From positions 1-29,040 of the IMG/VR virus record IMGVR_UViG_3300048672_000951: a stretch of DNA of 29,040 bases; one strand, given 5' to 3'. The notes under the pieces are model-generated. The model worked only from the letters and a program-made list of their open reading frames with translations, searched no databases and had not been told where the DNA came from. This stretch comes from a virus. The translations under genes were made by a program, and so were the position numbers. Position 1 is the stretch's first letter, and the number at the start of each line of letters is the position of its first letter. Below are positions 14,183-21,332 of this stretch, one piece after another.

Positions 14183-15234
14183 TCAAGCAGCTGGGTGACA
14201 AACGCGAGGCCGTGGTCCACGGCGTGCGCACCACCTATACGTTTGACCAGGCAGCAGCCCACTACGTCAGCCTGCATGCCGACAAGGCATCGATCGAGAC
14301 CGAGATTTACATGCTCACCAGCGTCATGCCCTACATCGGCACACTCGCGCTGCACCAGGTGCACGATGGCACGCTCGCGCCCTTCCAGACCGCAAGGTTG
14401 GCTGAAGGGCGTGCACACAAGACCATCAACTTGGCGCTGGGCGTAGTGCGCCGTATCCTCAACCTGGCGGCTACCAGCTGGCGGGATGAGAGCGGCAAGA
14501 CGTGGCTGGAGCAGGTACCCAAGATCACACTGCTACCCCTGGTTGGTCACCAGCGCGAACCGCGCCCGATCACCTGGGGCGAACAGCGCACCCTGCTGCC
14601 CAAGCTGCCAGACCACCTGGCACGCATGTCGCTGTTCACCTTGAACACTGGCGTGCGTGATGACGTGGTCTGCAGTCTGCGGTGGGAGTGGGAGATCAAG
14701 GTGCCCGAGCTCGGCATATCGGTGTTCGAGGTGCCACGGGAGCACGTCAAAGGGCGCAAAAAATCGCGGGTGGTGATCTGCAATAGTGTGGCGCAGTCGG
14801 TCGTTGAATCTGTACGTGGCCAGCATGAGGACTACGTCTTTGTGTACCGGCGCGAACGGGTAAAAAACACCGACAAAGCGCCCAAGATGCCCTATCGACC
14901 CATCGGGACCATGAACAACACCGCCTGGCAGACAGCACGCAAGGCCGCTGGCCTGGGCGATCTGCACGTGCACGACCTGCGCCACACCATTGGCATGCGT
15001 CTGCGCGAGGCGGGTGTGGCCGAGAGCACTATCTCCGACATCCTGTGGCACAGCACCAAGACCATGACCCAGCACTACAGCGTGGCGCAGATCGTGGAGC
15101 TGCACCAGGCGCTGGAGAAAGTGAAGGACGACGCAGGCCGGTGGAACAAGAGCCTGGCGACTCTCAGGCGTGAGCAAGAAGCGGCACTTCGGGAGGCCAC
15201 TCCCGCAAAAGTCCCGCAGGTGAAAGTAGCGTAG
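14056..15234 (+). CDS. int: Tyrosine integrase
   Basis: 392 aa from ATG 14056 (AAAGGAG eight bases upstream). An Arm-binding-type N-terminus (IYPQKNGLWQVDK), a core-binding domain and a catalytic domain with R201 (NTGVRDD), a Lys near 235 (KGRKKSR), H306-x-x-R309 (HDLRH), H332 (WHSTK) and the nucleophile Y341 (QHYS). All catalytic residues are present. Forty-four bases after its stop lies the att core made of tRNA-Arg, and an 18-bp repeat found again beyond the core lies inside its last codons. It integrates and, with the excisionase, excises the phage. Confidence 0.95.
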   Translation: MGQNTRGIYPQKNGLWQVDKWKWSTRFFQRGFESYDEAERWLIKQLGDKREAVVHGVRTTYTFDQAAAHYVSLHADKASIETEIYMLTSVMPYIGTLALHQVHDGTLAPFQTARLAEGRAHKTINLALGVVRRILNLAATSWRDESGKTWLEQVPKITLLPLVGHQREPRPITWGEQRTLLPKLPDHLARMSLFTLNTGVRDDVVCSLRWEWEIKVPELGISVFEVPREHVKGRKKSRVVICNSVAQSVVESVRGQHEDYVFVYRRERVKNTDKAPKMPYRPIGTMNNTAWQTARKAAGLGDLHVHDLRHTIGMRLREAGVAESTISDILWHSTKTMTQHYSVAQIVELHQALEKVKDDAGRWNKSLATLRREQEAALREATPAKVPQVKVA

Positions 15235-15243
15235 AAACGAAAA

Positions 15244-15271
15244 ACCCCTCAGATATCGCTATCTGAGGGGT
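15244..15271. terminator. Bidirectional hairpin after integrase
   Basis: Perfect 12-bp stem (15244-15255 with 15260-15271), loop TCGC. The run of A on its left gives a T tract on the minus strand; ATCGTTT follows on the plus strand. It should stop read-through from either side near the att site. Confidence 0.8.
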
Positions 15272-15277
15272 ATCGTT

Positions 15278-15322
15278 TGGTGCGGCTGGCAGGAATTGAA
15301 CCCACGACCCCTTGGTTCGTAG
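15278..15322 (-). other. attP core: 3' half of tRNA-Arg(ACG)
   Basis: Read on the minus strand: anticodon loop CTACGAA (anticodon ACG), 3' anticodon stem CCAAG, variable loop, T arm with TTCAATT loop, acceptor strand CAGCCGC, discriminator A and CCA (15278-15280). The D arm and 5' acceptor half are missing; identity stops at the anticodon loop. This is the core a phage carries to rebuild the tRNA gene on integration. Phage genes on both sides make it attP. Confidence 0.85.
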
Positions 15323-15386
15323 TTTTGCAGCCGTTGTTAAGTGATTGATTCATAAGGGGTCGGTGCCGTTCGTTCCAACTGATTGT

Positions 15387-15491
15387 GCACTGTATTGCGC
15401 TGACTTTTGAGGGTCACTCCCGCAAAAGTCCCATGTGTCATTCAAATCTCAAAAATAGGAATACTGTATGCTTTTGCAGTGTATTGCACTG
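15387..15491. repeat. Imperfect 16-bp direct repeat beyond the att core
   Basis: GCACTGTATTGCGCTG at 15387-15402 and GCAGTGTATTGCACTG at 15476-15491 (two mismatches). The second is also an inverted repeat (CAGTG-TATTG-CACTG). Likely protein-binding sites for excision/integration or an operator of the next gene. Confidence 0.5.
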
Positions 15492-15592
15492 TTTACAAAC
15501 TCAAGAAAGACGGCCTGCCGCTGGAGCGTGAGGCTGCGAAAGCCAATGGAATATATGGCCGGCTGCAGCTTACCCGCAAGCGTGCCACCGGA

Positions 15593-15790
15593 ATGCCTGC
15601 GGTAGAGGCCATGCTGCTGAGCGACAGTGGCGCCCAGCTCATGTGCATATCCAGCGCAGAGGTGCGGCGCATTGATGGCGATGGTGTACTTGTGCGCGGT
15701 ATGGAACAACACCCTGCAAGCGTTGTTGTTCCACAAGTCTGGTGGTGTGTTATCGACCAGCCAAACGAAAAAAAGCCCCCCACCCCGTGA
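15593..15790 (+). CDS. Small conserved-looking protein next to attP
   Basis: 65 aa from ATG 15593; the frame is open upstream to a TTG at 15407, so the start is uncertain. The part RRIDGDGVLVRGMEQ followed by VPQVWWCVI looks like small beta-rich proteins found beside phage integrases in betaproteobacteria. Its 3' end lies inside the late terminator (15768-15802). A longer minus-strand frame here is judged a shadow. Function unknown. Confidence 0.45.
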   Translation: MPAVEAMLLSDSGAQLMCISSAEVRRIDGDGVLVRGMEQHPASVVVPQVWWCVIDQPNEKKPPTP

Positions 15791-15802
15791 GGGATGGAGG
15801 GC
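15768..15802 (-). terminator. Terminator of the late/lysis operon
   Basis: 12-bp stem with two G-U pairs (15775-15786 with 15791-15802), loop GTGA, then seven T on the minus strand. It lies 47 bases after the Rz stop and ends the late transcript before attP. Confidence 0.88.
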
Positions 15803-15848
15803 ATGAAGGCCGTGAACCTTGGCACGGCGGGAGACAACTGCAAATGGG

Positions 15849-16376
15849 TTATGGAAGCGATCTGATCGTGTACGCGTCTGCACGGCAGCTCGCATACGCC
15901 ACATTCACTTCATCGGCCTCGCGGGTGAGCTGTTGAAGTAGTCCACCAAGCTCTGCTGAAAGTAGCCCGCCGGTTTCGGCTGGGTGGTCTGCACGATCAC
16001 TGGGGGCGCTGGCAGCACTATCCGAGGTGCTACCACCACCTGCCCCACATCCGGTGCCGTGGGGGTCGCGCAGCCGCCCATCATGGCCAGCAGCAATGCG
16101 CTGTAGGCGATCAGACAAATCAGACACAGTTTTTTGATGACTAGCATCTTGTCGCTCCTGGTCGTTTTTCAGTTCGGCAAGCGCTTGTTCAGCGCTGCGG
16201 GTTTTTTCGGTCTCGCTGGCCAGCAGGGCAGCAGCGTCGGCTTTCAGTTGAGTGATGGCCACTGCGTCTTTGGCCCACTGTCGATCGGCACCGCGCTGCT
16301 CTATGGCCTGCTCACCCATATACAGCAGCACCAGCAGGGCCAGCACAGCGGCGATCTTGATAAGCACATTGGTCAT
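15849..16376 (-). CDS. Rz-like inner-membrane spanin
   Basis: 175 aa. A single N-terminal transmembrane helix (about 4-20, LIKIAAVLALLVLLYMG) with cytoplasmic start, then a long periplasmic coiled coil (AEQALAELKNDQERQDASHQ). This is the layout of i-spanins, which span the periplasm and fuse the membranes at lysis. ATGA coupling with the gene before it. The Rz1 partner is nested in another frame. Last gene before the terminator. Confidence 0.85.
   Translation of the reverse strand: MTNVLIKIAAVLALLVLLYMGEQAIEQRGADRQWAKDAVAITQLKADAAALLASETEKTRSAEQALAELKNDQERQDASHQKTVSDLSDRLQRIAAGHDGRLRDPHGTGCGAGGGSTSDSAASAPSDRADHPAETGGLLSAELGGLLQQLTREADEVNVAYASCRADAYTIRSLP
15905..16147 (-). CDS. Rz1-like outer-membrane lipoprotein spanin, nested in Rz
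   Basis: 80 aa, completely inside the Rz gene in a different frame. Signal sequence ends in a lipobox MMGGC (Cys26), followed by a Pro-rich periplasmic part (APRIVLPAPPVIVQ). Short Pro-rich lipoproteins embedded in Rz are the hallmark of o-spanins. Confidence 0.85.
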   Translation of the reverse strand: MLVIKKLCLICLIAYSALLLAMMGGCATPTAPDVGQVVVAPRIVLPAPPVIVQTTQPKPAGYFQQSLVDYFNSSPARPMK

Positions 16377-16582
16377 AGGGCTCCCCAGTGGGTTGGTTTC
16401 GTGTCTTGATAGTCGCCCTTGAGCGTGTTGAATACCAAGAAAAATGCCCTGTGCATTCCACTCGCTTCCAAGTCGCGGCCTTGGCTTTCATACTGCTCGT
16501 GCTTGTCCTTCAGTTTGCGAAGTGCAATCTTTTCCACAAGCAAAAATTCGGGCTGATCGATATCGGTGGTGATACGACTCAT
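16373..16582 (-). CDS. Small hypothetical lysis-region protein
   Basis: 69 aa, ATGA overlaps at both ends. Charged and helical (LVEKIALRKLKDKHEQYESQG). No signal peptide or membrane helix. Not recognised. Confidence 0.65.
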   Translation of the reverse strand: MSRITTDIDQPEFLLVEKIALRKLKDKHEQYESQGRDLEASGMHRAFFLVFNTLKGDYQDTKPTHWGAL

Positions 16583-16974
16583 GGGCAGCCCGGCCCCATA
16601 TCGTTACCGCCGTACACCTTGCGCTCAAATCGGTCTTTGCAATAGTCCGCTGCGCAGCTCTTGCCATCGTCTGGTAGCCATGCCATGTTGTAGACCGCAT
16701 CGCGGCCACCACAGGCCAGTGGAATCACATGGTCGATAGCCCAGCCGGGGCAAGCACCTTTGTGCAGGCCTGTGCTGGGGCATGCCCACATCTTTTTGAA
16801 TGCGTTGATGACCTTTGTGCTGCGCAACGTCTTGCCCTCGGCATCGCGCACCACTTCACCTGCATAGCGGTAGTCAATGATGGGGTCCAATGTTTGCGCT
16901 TTGGCTTGACCATTGAAGATGACAAAGCCCCAAATCAGGGTCAGCACCACAATCAAATAAGCCTTGGTGTTCAC
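16579..16974 (-). CDS. Exported HNH nuclease-like protein
   Basis: 131 aa from GTG 16974 (GGAGG upstream, GTGA overlap). A clear signal peptide (YLIVVLTLIWGFVIF, cleavage likely after AKA) precedes an HNH-like core: C65, C75, D81-H82 in AIDHVIPLACGG, N96 in VYNMAWLP. Six Cys in the mature part may form disulfides or a metal site. It sits between endolysin and spanins. An exported nuclease in a lysis cassette could degrade DNA in the periplasm or at lysis; this is inference. Confidence 0.78.
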   Translation of the reverse strand: MNTKAYLIVVLTLIWGFVIFNGQAKAQTLDPIIDYRYAGEVVRDAEGKTLRSTKVINAFKKMWACPSTGLHKGACPGWAIDHVIPLACGGRDAVYNMAWLPDDGKSCAADYCKDRFERKVYGGNDMGPGCP

Positions 16975-17504
16975 GCCAATACCTCCATCGCTACGTCATA
17001 CAGTGCCACCCGCTCAGCCTGGCCATTCAGGCCGCCATTGATGATGCGGGTGATCTTTTCAAAGTGGCCAGCGTCTGCCAGCTCATTGAGGCCGTGGCAC
17101 TGCCAAAACCACATGGCAGTGCGCATGGCGTATTCAGGCTGTGCCACCAGCTCAGGCGCATTCACAAAGTCAGTGGCCAGCGCTGTGCTGGCACGCTGGT
17201 AATTCGCCCGGCCCGTGAGCTGAATGAGGCCACGGCCACGGTACTTAAAGCCATCGCCTGGAAATACATTGCCAAGGTCTGAACGGCCTTCATACCGGGC
17301 CTGTGTAGGTGTGGGCCCCCACAGCTCAGTCAACCAGCGCAGGCCGCCGCTCTCATGGCCCACTTGCGCCAAGAATGCAGCCATGCGGTCGGGAGTAGTA
17401 ATGTCAAAGTCAGGCGCTGCCACTTCAATAACCGGCGCAAACACAGTGGCACGGTCCAGCCGGGCATTGGTAGCGCGGGCAAGGTCTTCGGGGGATAGCG
17501 TCAT
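16971..17504 (-). CDS. Endolysin, glycoside hydrolase family 19
   Basis: 177 aa, GAGGG upstream of ATG 17504. GH19 (chitinase-like) signatures: QVGHESGG with the likely catalytic Glu51, and YRGRGLIQLTGRANYQ near 88-103. No signal peptide, so release depends on the holin-like proteins encoded just before. It would cut the peptidoglycan glycan strand. Confidence 0.9.
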   Translation of the reverse strand: MTLSPEDLARATNARLDRATVFAPVIEVAAPDFDITTPDRMAAFLAQVGHESGGLRWLTELWGPTPTQARYEGRSDLGNVFPGDGFKYRGRGLIQLTGRANYQRASTALATDFVNAPELVAQPEYAMRTAMWFWQCHGLNELADAGHFEKITRIINGGLNGQAERVALYDVAMEVLA

Positions 17505-17507
17505 GCG

Positions 17508-17831
17508 TCAGCCCTCTTTCACACGGGTGCGAATAATCAACGTAGCAAACCCTGCCAGCACCATTGTTTCGGCCAGCGTGGGCGCTTCCAGGTGCATCAG
17601 CAGCTCGTAGTGGTCTTGCGGCAGACCCATAGCTAGCAGTAGTGGCGTGGCGACGGCACCACCGGCGCCTATCGCCAGCAGTGTCCAAGCCAATGCCTTG
17701 AGACCATCCACCACGCGCTTGTGTGCAGATAGGTCCGGTGCGAATGGTGCAGTGCGCTCCAGCTTGTTCAATGCTTCGGCCAGCACAATGAAGCCCGCCA
17801 GCCAGTGGGCGATTTGCAGTGCGGCGCTCAT
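17508..17831 (-). CDS. Holin-like membrane protein
   Basis: 107 aa with two or three hydrophobic segments (about 8-20, 46-68 and 87-101: ALAWTLLAIGAGGAVATPLLL, MVLAGFATLII), ending in basic residues. Coupled (ATGA) to the preceding membrane gene and followed by the endolysin. A holin or holin partner by size, topology and place. Confidence 0.65.
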   Translation of the reverse strand: MSAALQIAHWLAGFIVLAEALNKLERTAPFAPDLSAHKRVVDGLKALAWTLLAIGAGGAVATPLLLAMGLPQDHYELLMHLEAPTLAETMVLAGFATLIIRTRVKEG

Positions 17832-18232
17832 GGTGTTGGGCTCCCTACAGGTGGGTTTCCAAACTTCGCTATCAGTATCAGCAGCACGCGCTGCGCACCA
17901 CCGCCAACGCCAAAGGCAGCACTCAGAAGCAAGGCGTCTGGCAGGCTGGCCAGCAGCAATGCAAGCGGCGTGAGGTAGCCCGCTGTGACACTGCTTGCCA
18001 CTGCGACAAACATGCGCTTGAAGGTGGTGCGAAGCAGCTCTTGCCAGGTGTCACCAGACGATGGCACTGAGTTGAGCAAGATGATGGCGACCAGTGAGCC
18101 TGCAAAGCCTGCCACCAATACGTCAGCACGCAGGCCCAATGACACGCCAAAGGCAGAAATCAGCGGCACAGACAGGCCAGCAGCGGTGTAGGTAGCCACT
18201 GCAGCAGCAGTGGTTGACGTGGGTTCTGGCAT
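17828..18232 (-). CDS. Holin-like membrane protein
   Basis: 134 aa, AAGGAG before ATG 18232. Three to four hydrophobic segments (LSVPLISAFGVSLGL, VLVAGFAGSLVAIILL, and a long one around YLTPLALLLASLPDALLLSAAFG). First gene of the lysis cassette after a terminator. Either this or the next gene is the holin; the other may be an antiholin. Confidence 0.65.
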   Translation of the reverse strand: MPEPTSTTAAAVATYTAAGLSVPLISAFGVSLGLRADVLVAGFAGSLVAIILLNSVPSSGDTWQELLRTTFKRMFVAVASSVTAGYLTPLALLLASLPDALLLSAAFGVGGGAQRVLLILIAKFGNPPVGSPTP

Positions 18233-18268
18233 GGGTCTCCTTGAGGTTCTCTTGTTAAAAATGGGCGT

Positions 18269-18292
18269 AAAAAAAGCCGCTGGTGGGCGGCT
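18269..18292 (-). terminator. Terminator hairpin before the lysis genes
   Basis: AGCCGC (18275-18280), loop, GCGGCT (18287-18292), then a T7 tract on the minus strand. It shares AAAAAAGCCGCT with the hairpin at 21281-21304. Confidence 0.8.
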
Positions 18293-18333
18293 TGGTGATC
18301 TCGTGGTATGTTTCTAAAAAAAGGGATGGATCG

Positions 18334-19263
18334 ATGAAAATAATAATTTTTATACTGATGGTTGCAGCATTAACTTCTGCTTGTGGTGGGGGTGATACAC
18401 AAACCAGTGCTGCGCCGATATTAGCTACCCCAATAATTCCTGAAAATATTGCCACTTGGGGAGACTCGCTTACCGCTGGAGACGGCGGTACACCTTACCA
18501 AAATCAACTTGCATTGCTGCTTCCCAATCGGACGATCCACAACGGTGGCGGATCTGGACAGGGTTCGACCAGCATTGCCGTTCGTCAAGGCAGCATCCCC
18601 CTTCAAATCTCAGTGACAGGAGACGTCATTCCCGCAATAGGTGAAGTAAACCTGACATCCACGACTGCAAAGACTGGTACGTTCAACTACCGAGACCCCG
18701 GAAAACTTTTTGGCACGTTGTCTGGAGTTCACGGATACATTGAACGAATCCCCAATCCAGACTCGGCTATCACGGCGCTGCGCTTTATTCGTGATGATCA
18801 AGCCGGATCGAATACTGCGTCGCCCGGCAATAGCACTTACACCGTTGACACTCTTGGCCGCGACAGTTGGATCAATATTTTCTGGATGGGGAATAACAAC
18901 ATCCCCGATTCGACAACCGTTAAGAGCGACATCGCCACTGCAGTTGGGTTTCTCAAAGCAACCCACAAGAAATATATTGTTATGTCCATCACGAACAACA
19001 GTTCGCGGATTAAAGGCACTGCTGATTACCAAATCATCATTGACCTGAACCAATACCTTGCGACCCGATATCCTGACAACTATTTGGATATCCGCTCTTA
19101 CCTGGTCAGCCAGTATGACCCCACCAATTCCCAAGATGTTCTCGACTTTCAAAACGACCTCACCCCATCATCTCTGCGTGTCGATGGAATCCACCTAAAC
19201 ACTAAGGGATATGGATTAATTGCGAAGCGAATTTCAGAGTTCATACTGGCTAAAGGCTGGTGA
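18334..19263 (+). CDS. SGNH/GDSL hydrolase lipoprotein (moron)
   Basis: 309 aa from ATG 18334 (AAGGGA upstream). Signal sequence with lipobox LTSAC (Cys17, Gly at +2, so outer-membrane sorting expected). SGNH blocks: WGDSLTAG (Ser44), GGGSGQGST, GNNN in place of the usual GxND, and DGIHLN near the end with the catalytic Asp and His. It is the only plus-strand gene in the late half, more AT-rich than its neighbours and opposed to the tail fibre gene (4-base gap). Probably an esterase removing acyl groups from a surface polysaccharide, made in lysogens. A TGGTATGTT extended -10-like element near 18305 may drive it. Confidence 0.82.
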   Translation: MKIIIFILMVAALTSACGGGDTQTSAAPILATPIIPENIATWGDSLTAGDGGTPYQNQLALLLPNRTIHNGGGSGQGSTSIAVRQGSIPLQISVTGDVIPAIGEVNLTSTTAKTGTFNYRDPGKLFGTLSGVHGYIERIPNPDSAITALRFIRDDQAGSNTASPGNSTYTVDTLGRDSWINIFWMGNNNIPDSTTVKSDIATAVGFLKATHKKYIVMSITNNSSRIKGTADYQIIIDLNQYLATRYPDNYLDIRSYLVSQYDPTNSQDVLDFQNDLTPSSLRVDGIHLNTKGYGLIAKRISEFILAKGW

Positions 19264-19267
19264 TTTT

Positions 19268-21259
19268 TCAAATATCAGCTGATGCACGAACTATCCCCGC
19301 ACCAGTGGAAAGTACCCATGCACCCTTACCCTGAACAATCGTGAACTGAGCTGGCCCGAACGCTGTTCCAGTCGCATCAACTCCCCGCACATCCAGAGTA
19401 AATGCCCCCGTAGTTGTATTGCGAACAAACCACAGTTTCGGCGTAAAGCCCTGAAAGTAGACTGTTCTAGCGCTAGTCAGTACCCCGGAAAACTCAAGCA
19501 CTTGCGCAGTAAGCCTTGTGTCATTTTTCAAGTTCATTGCACCTGTTCCCGATACATCAATGGTGCTGTATCCAGAACCCGTATGGAATAGTGAACCCGC
19601 TCGCACTGGGTCTTGCGTAGATGCATTTCCCGTCTGCTCCTGGTAAGGCGATGGTGTAATGAAACCCCAGAACGGCCACTTTGCAATATAGATACCGATT
19701 GCACGTTTTGCCTGAGTGTCAAAGTGAATGCCATCACCAACCCATCCAGATTTTTGGCGAAGAAGTGCGGGATTAGTTGGGTCACGCACTACCTTGTCCA
19801 GATCGAGGACTAAATCAAACGTCTGCTTTATCCACAGGTTTAGCGCTTGACGCATTGCCTCATAAGCAGTGTTTGCTTGAATGCTTGATGTAGGTGTACA
19901 GGTGCAAATAACTGGAGTCATACCGTCAGTTACGGACTGATCTCGCATCCACAAAATATCTGTCTGAATATCAGCAAGCAACCTGCCTTGCACGATGTCA
20001 TTGATGCCGCCCTGAATGATGGCGTGTGATGCATTCACGGCTAACGGAGTCATGTCCGTAACCCAACGTGAACGCATATTTGCTGTAGTGTTTCCACCTA
20101 CGCCACGGTTGAAGAAGGGCACGTTAAGTTGGCCTTCTGCCCATCGCGTCCATTCAGTGGATGATGCAAGATCAACACTACCAGCAGCGCCTTGCACAGT
20201 GGAATCACCAATAACTGCAACACCCATTTTTGTTGCATCAGGAACTTGCTCAATCATGAACCCGCCAATGCGTAGATCAATTGATACTGAGCTGCGATTC
20301 AATGCGAACCAATAAGGATCATTGTTTGGGCCAGCGCCTAGTGCTACCGCTGGGTTAGGCATTAAATCTAACTTCCCAGTAGTGGTGGCCTGTGCGAGTG
20401 CCCAGATACGCCTTACAGTTCCATCTACCAAACGTGCGTTGTGGCCGTTATCTCCACCGGCAGATAGGTTTCGCATCCATACAAATTTCTCAGTGTCCCC
20501 AACGCTTAAAACATAGCAAGAAATTAGGTATTTCTTTCCAGCCGTTAAGATAACTCCAGTTCCTACTAAATTTGCATTAGATGCAGAGTAAAAATTACTC
20601 CCATATATCCTTTGCATCAGGATATTTTTGAAAGTCACCGATCTTGTTGTGTCCTTCGTCGCATTGATGACGCTCATATTTGTAATATTTGTCGAATACG
20701 AAATCAAATTCCGAATCGCACCAAGCTGCAAATTCCCATTGATATGCAATGCACCATTGCTATAGCCAAGGCCGATTGAATCCTGCAAATAGTTGAGTGG
20801 CTGTAAAAGAAAAGCGGGGTCTTGTGAAAGATCAGTCAAACCGGAATCTAGGTTTCGCAACTCAGCTTGTAATTGAATAGATGGAACTCCTATTCCCAAT
20901 GGCTGATAGCCAACCAATGTTGCACCGGTTGAAGATGCCAAATCTTGCTCAATAACACCTTGGTACACGCGCCACTTGCTTGCAGTGTCAGTTGCAAATG
21001 CTGCACTGGAGGTATGCGAGACAATACAGACGTACCAGGTGCCCGCATTGCTCACCAAGTCTTTGATCAAGTAGAGGGTTGCAGTGACCCATGCCCCCCG
21101 GTTATTGATGGCCGCAAGGCCACCAAGTAAACCAGCCATAGTTGCTTTTGTTGTGCCCAGTCGATCTGTTGATGTAGCCAATGTAGACGTAGCAATTTCA
21201 GCAATATGGTCTACATCCAGCTTGGCATTTTCCAGGTCAGCAATAGAAATTCCGGTCAT
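19268..21259 (-). CDS. Tail fibre/spike with SGNH hydrolase domain
   Basis: 663 aa from ATG 21259 (weak GAAAGAA upstream; TTG 21280 possible). The N-terminal 130 residues (LENAKLDVDHIAEIA, GTWYVCIVSHTSSAAF, WRVYQGV) are a phage fibre attachment region. A beta-rich part follows, then an SGNH domain: VIGDSTVQG near 350, GVGGNTT, QGGIND near 420 and DGIHFDT near 510. The C-terminus is a short beta-rich cap. It probably removes O-acyl groups from the receptor polysaccharide during adsorption. AT-richer than the tail genes upstream. Confidence 0.88.
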   Translation of the reverse strand: MTGISIADLENAKLDVDHIAEIATSTLATSTDRLGTTKATMAGLLGGLAAINNRGAWVTATLYLIKDLVSNAGTWYVCIVSHTSSAAFATDTASKWRVYQGVIEQDLASSTGATLVGYQPLGIGVPSIQLQAELRNLDSGLTDLSQDPAFLLQPLNYLQDSIGLGYSNGALHINGNLQLGAIRNLISYSTNITNMSVINATKDTTRSVTFKNILMQRIYGSNFYSASNANLVGTGVILTAGKKYLISCYVLSVGDTEKFVWMRNLSAGGDNGHNARLVDGTVRRIWALAQATTTGKLDLMPNPAVALGAGPNNDPYWFALNRSSVSIDLRIGGFMIEQVPDATKMGVAVIGDSTVQGAAGSVDLASSTEWTRWAEGQLNVPFFNRGVGGNTTANMRSRWVTDMTPLAVNASHAIIQGGINDIVQGRLLADIQTDILWMRDQSVTDGMTPVICTCTPTSSIQANTAYEAMRQALNLWIKQTFDLVLDLDKVVRDPTNPALLRQKSGWVGDGIHFDTQAKRAIGIYIAKWPFWGFITPSPYQEQTGNASTQDPVRAGSLFHTGSGYSTIDVSGTGAMNLKNDTRLTAQVLEFSGVLTSARTVYFQGFTPKLWFVRNTTTGAFTLDVRGVDATGTAFGPAQFTIVQGKGAWVLSTGAGIVRASADI

Positions 21260-21280
21260 ACGTTCTTTCGTAGTAAACAA

Positions 21281-21304
21281 TAAAAAAGCCGCTCAAAAGC
21301 GGCT
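21281..21304 (-). terminator. Terminator hairpin between TipJ and tail fibre genes
   Basis: 7-bp stem AGCCGCT/AGCGGCT, loop of four, then TTTTTTATT on the minus strand. Only about 20 bases separate it from the fibre start, too little for a promoter, so fibre expression needs read-through. Confidence 0.85.
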
Positions 21305-21332
21305 GGGTAAATGGGGCTAGCGTGGTAGCGGG

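Larger units (their letters stand above)
15198..15432. repeat. 18-bp direct repeats flanking the att core
   Basis: CACTCCCGCAAAAGTCCC at 15198-15215 (inside the end of int) and again at 15415-15432, one on each side of the core. Their placement fits integrase arm-type sites (P and P' arms). Confidence 0.65.

Noticed and set aside
7236-15234. Reverse transcriptase or template repeat for the variable genes
   Set aside because: Looked for on both strands; no RT motif and no second copy of the window flanks in the window.
15449-15904. 151-codon minus-strand open frame beside attP
   Set aside because: Overlaps the late terminator, and the Rz end is separately accounted for; the plus-strand frame has a more protein-like sequence.
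18283-18333. Upstream extension of the SGNH lipoprotein
   Set aside because: It would run through the terminator hairpin and bury the signal peptide; ATG 18334 has a ribosome site and gives a proper lipobox.
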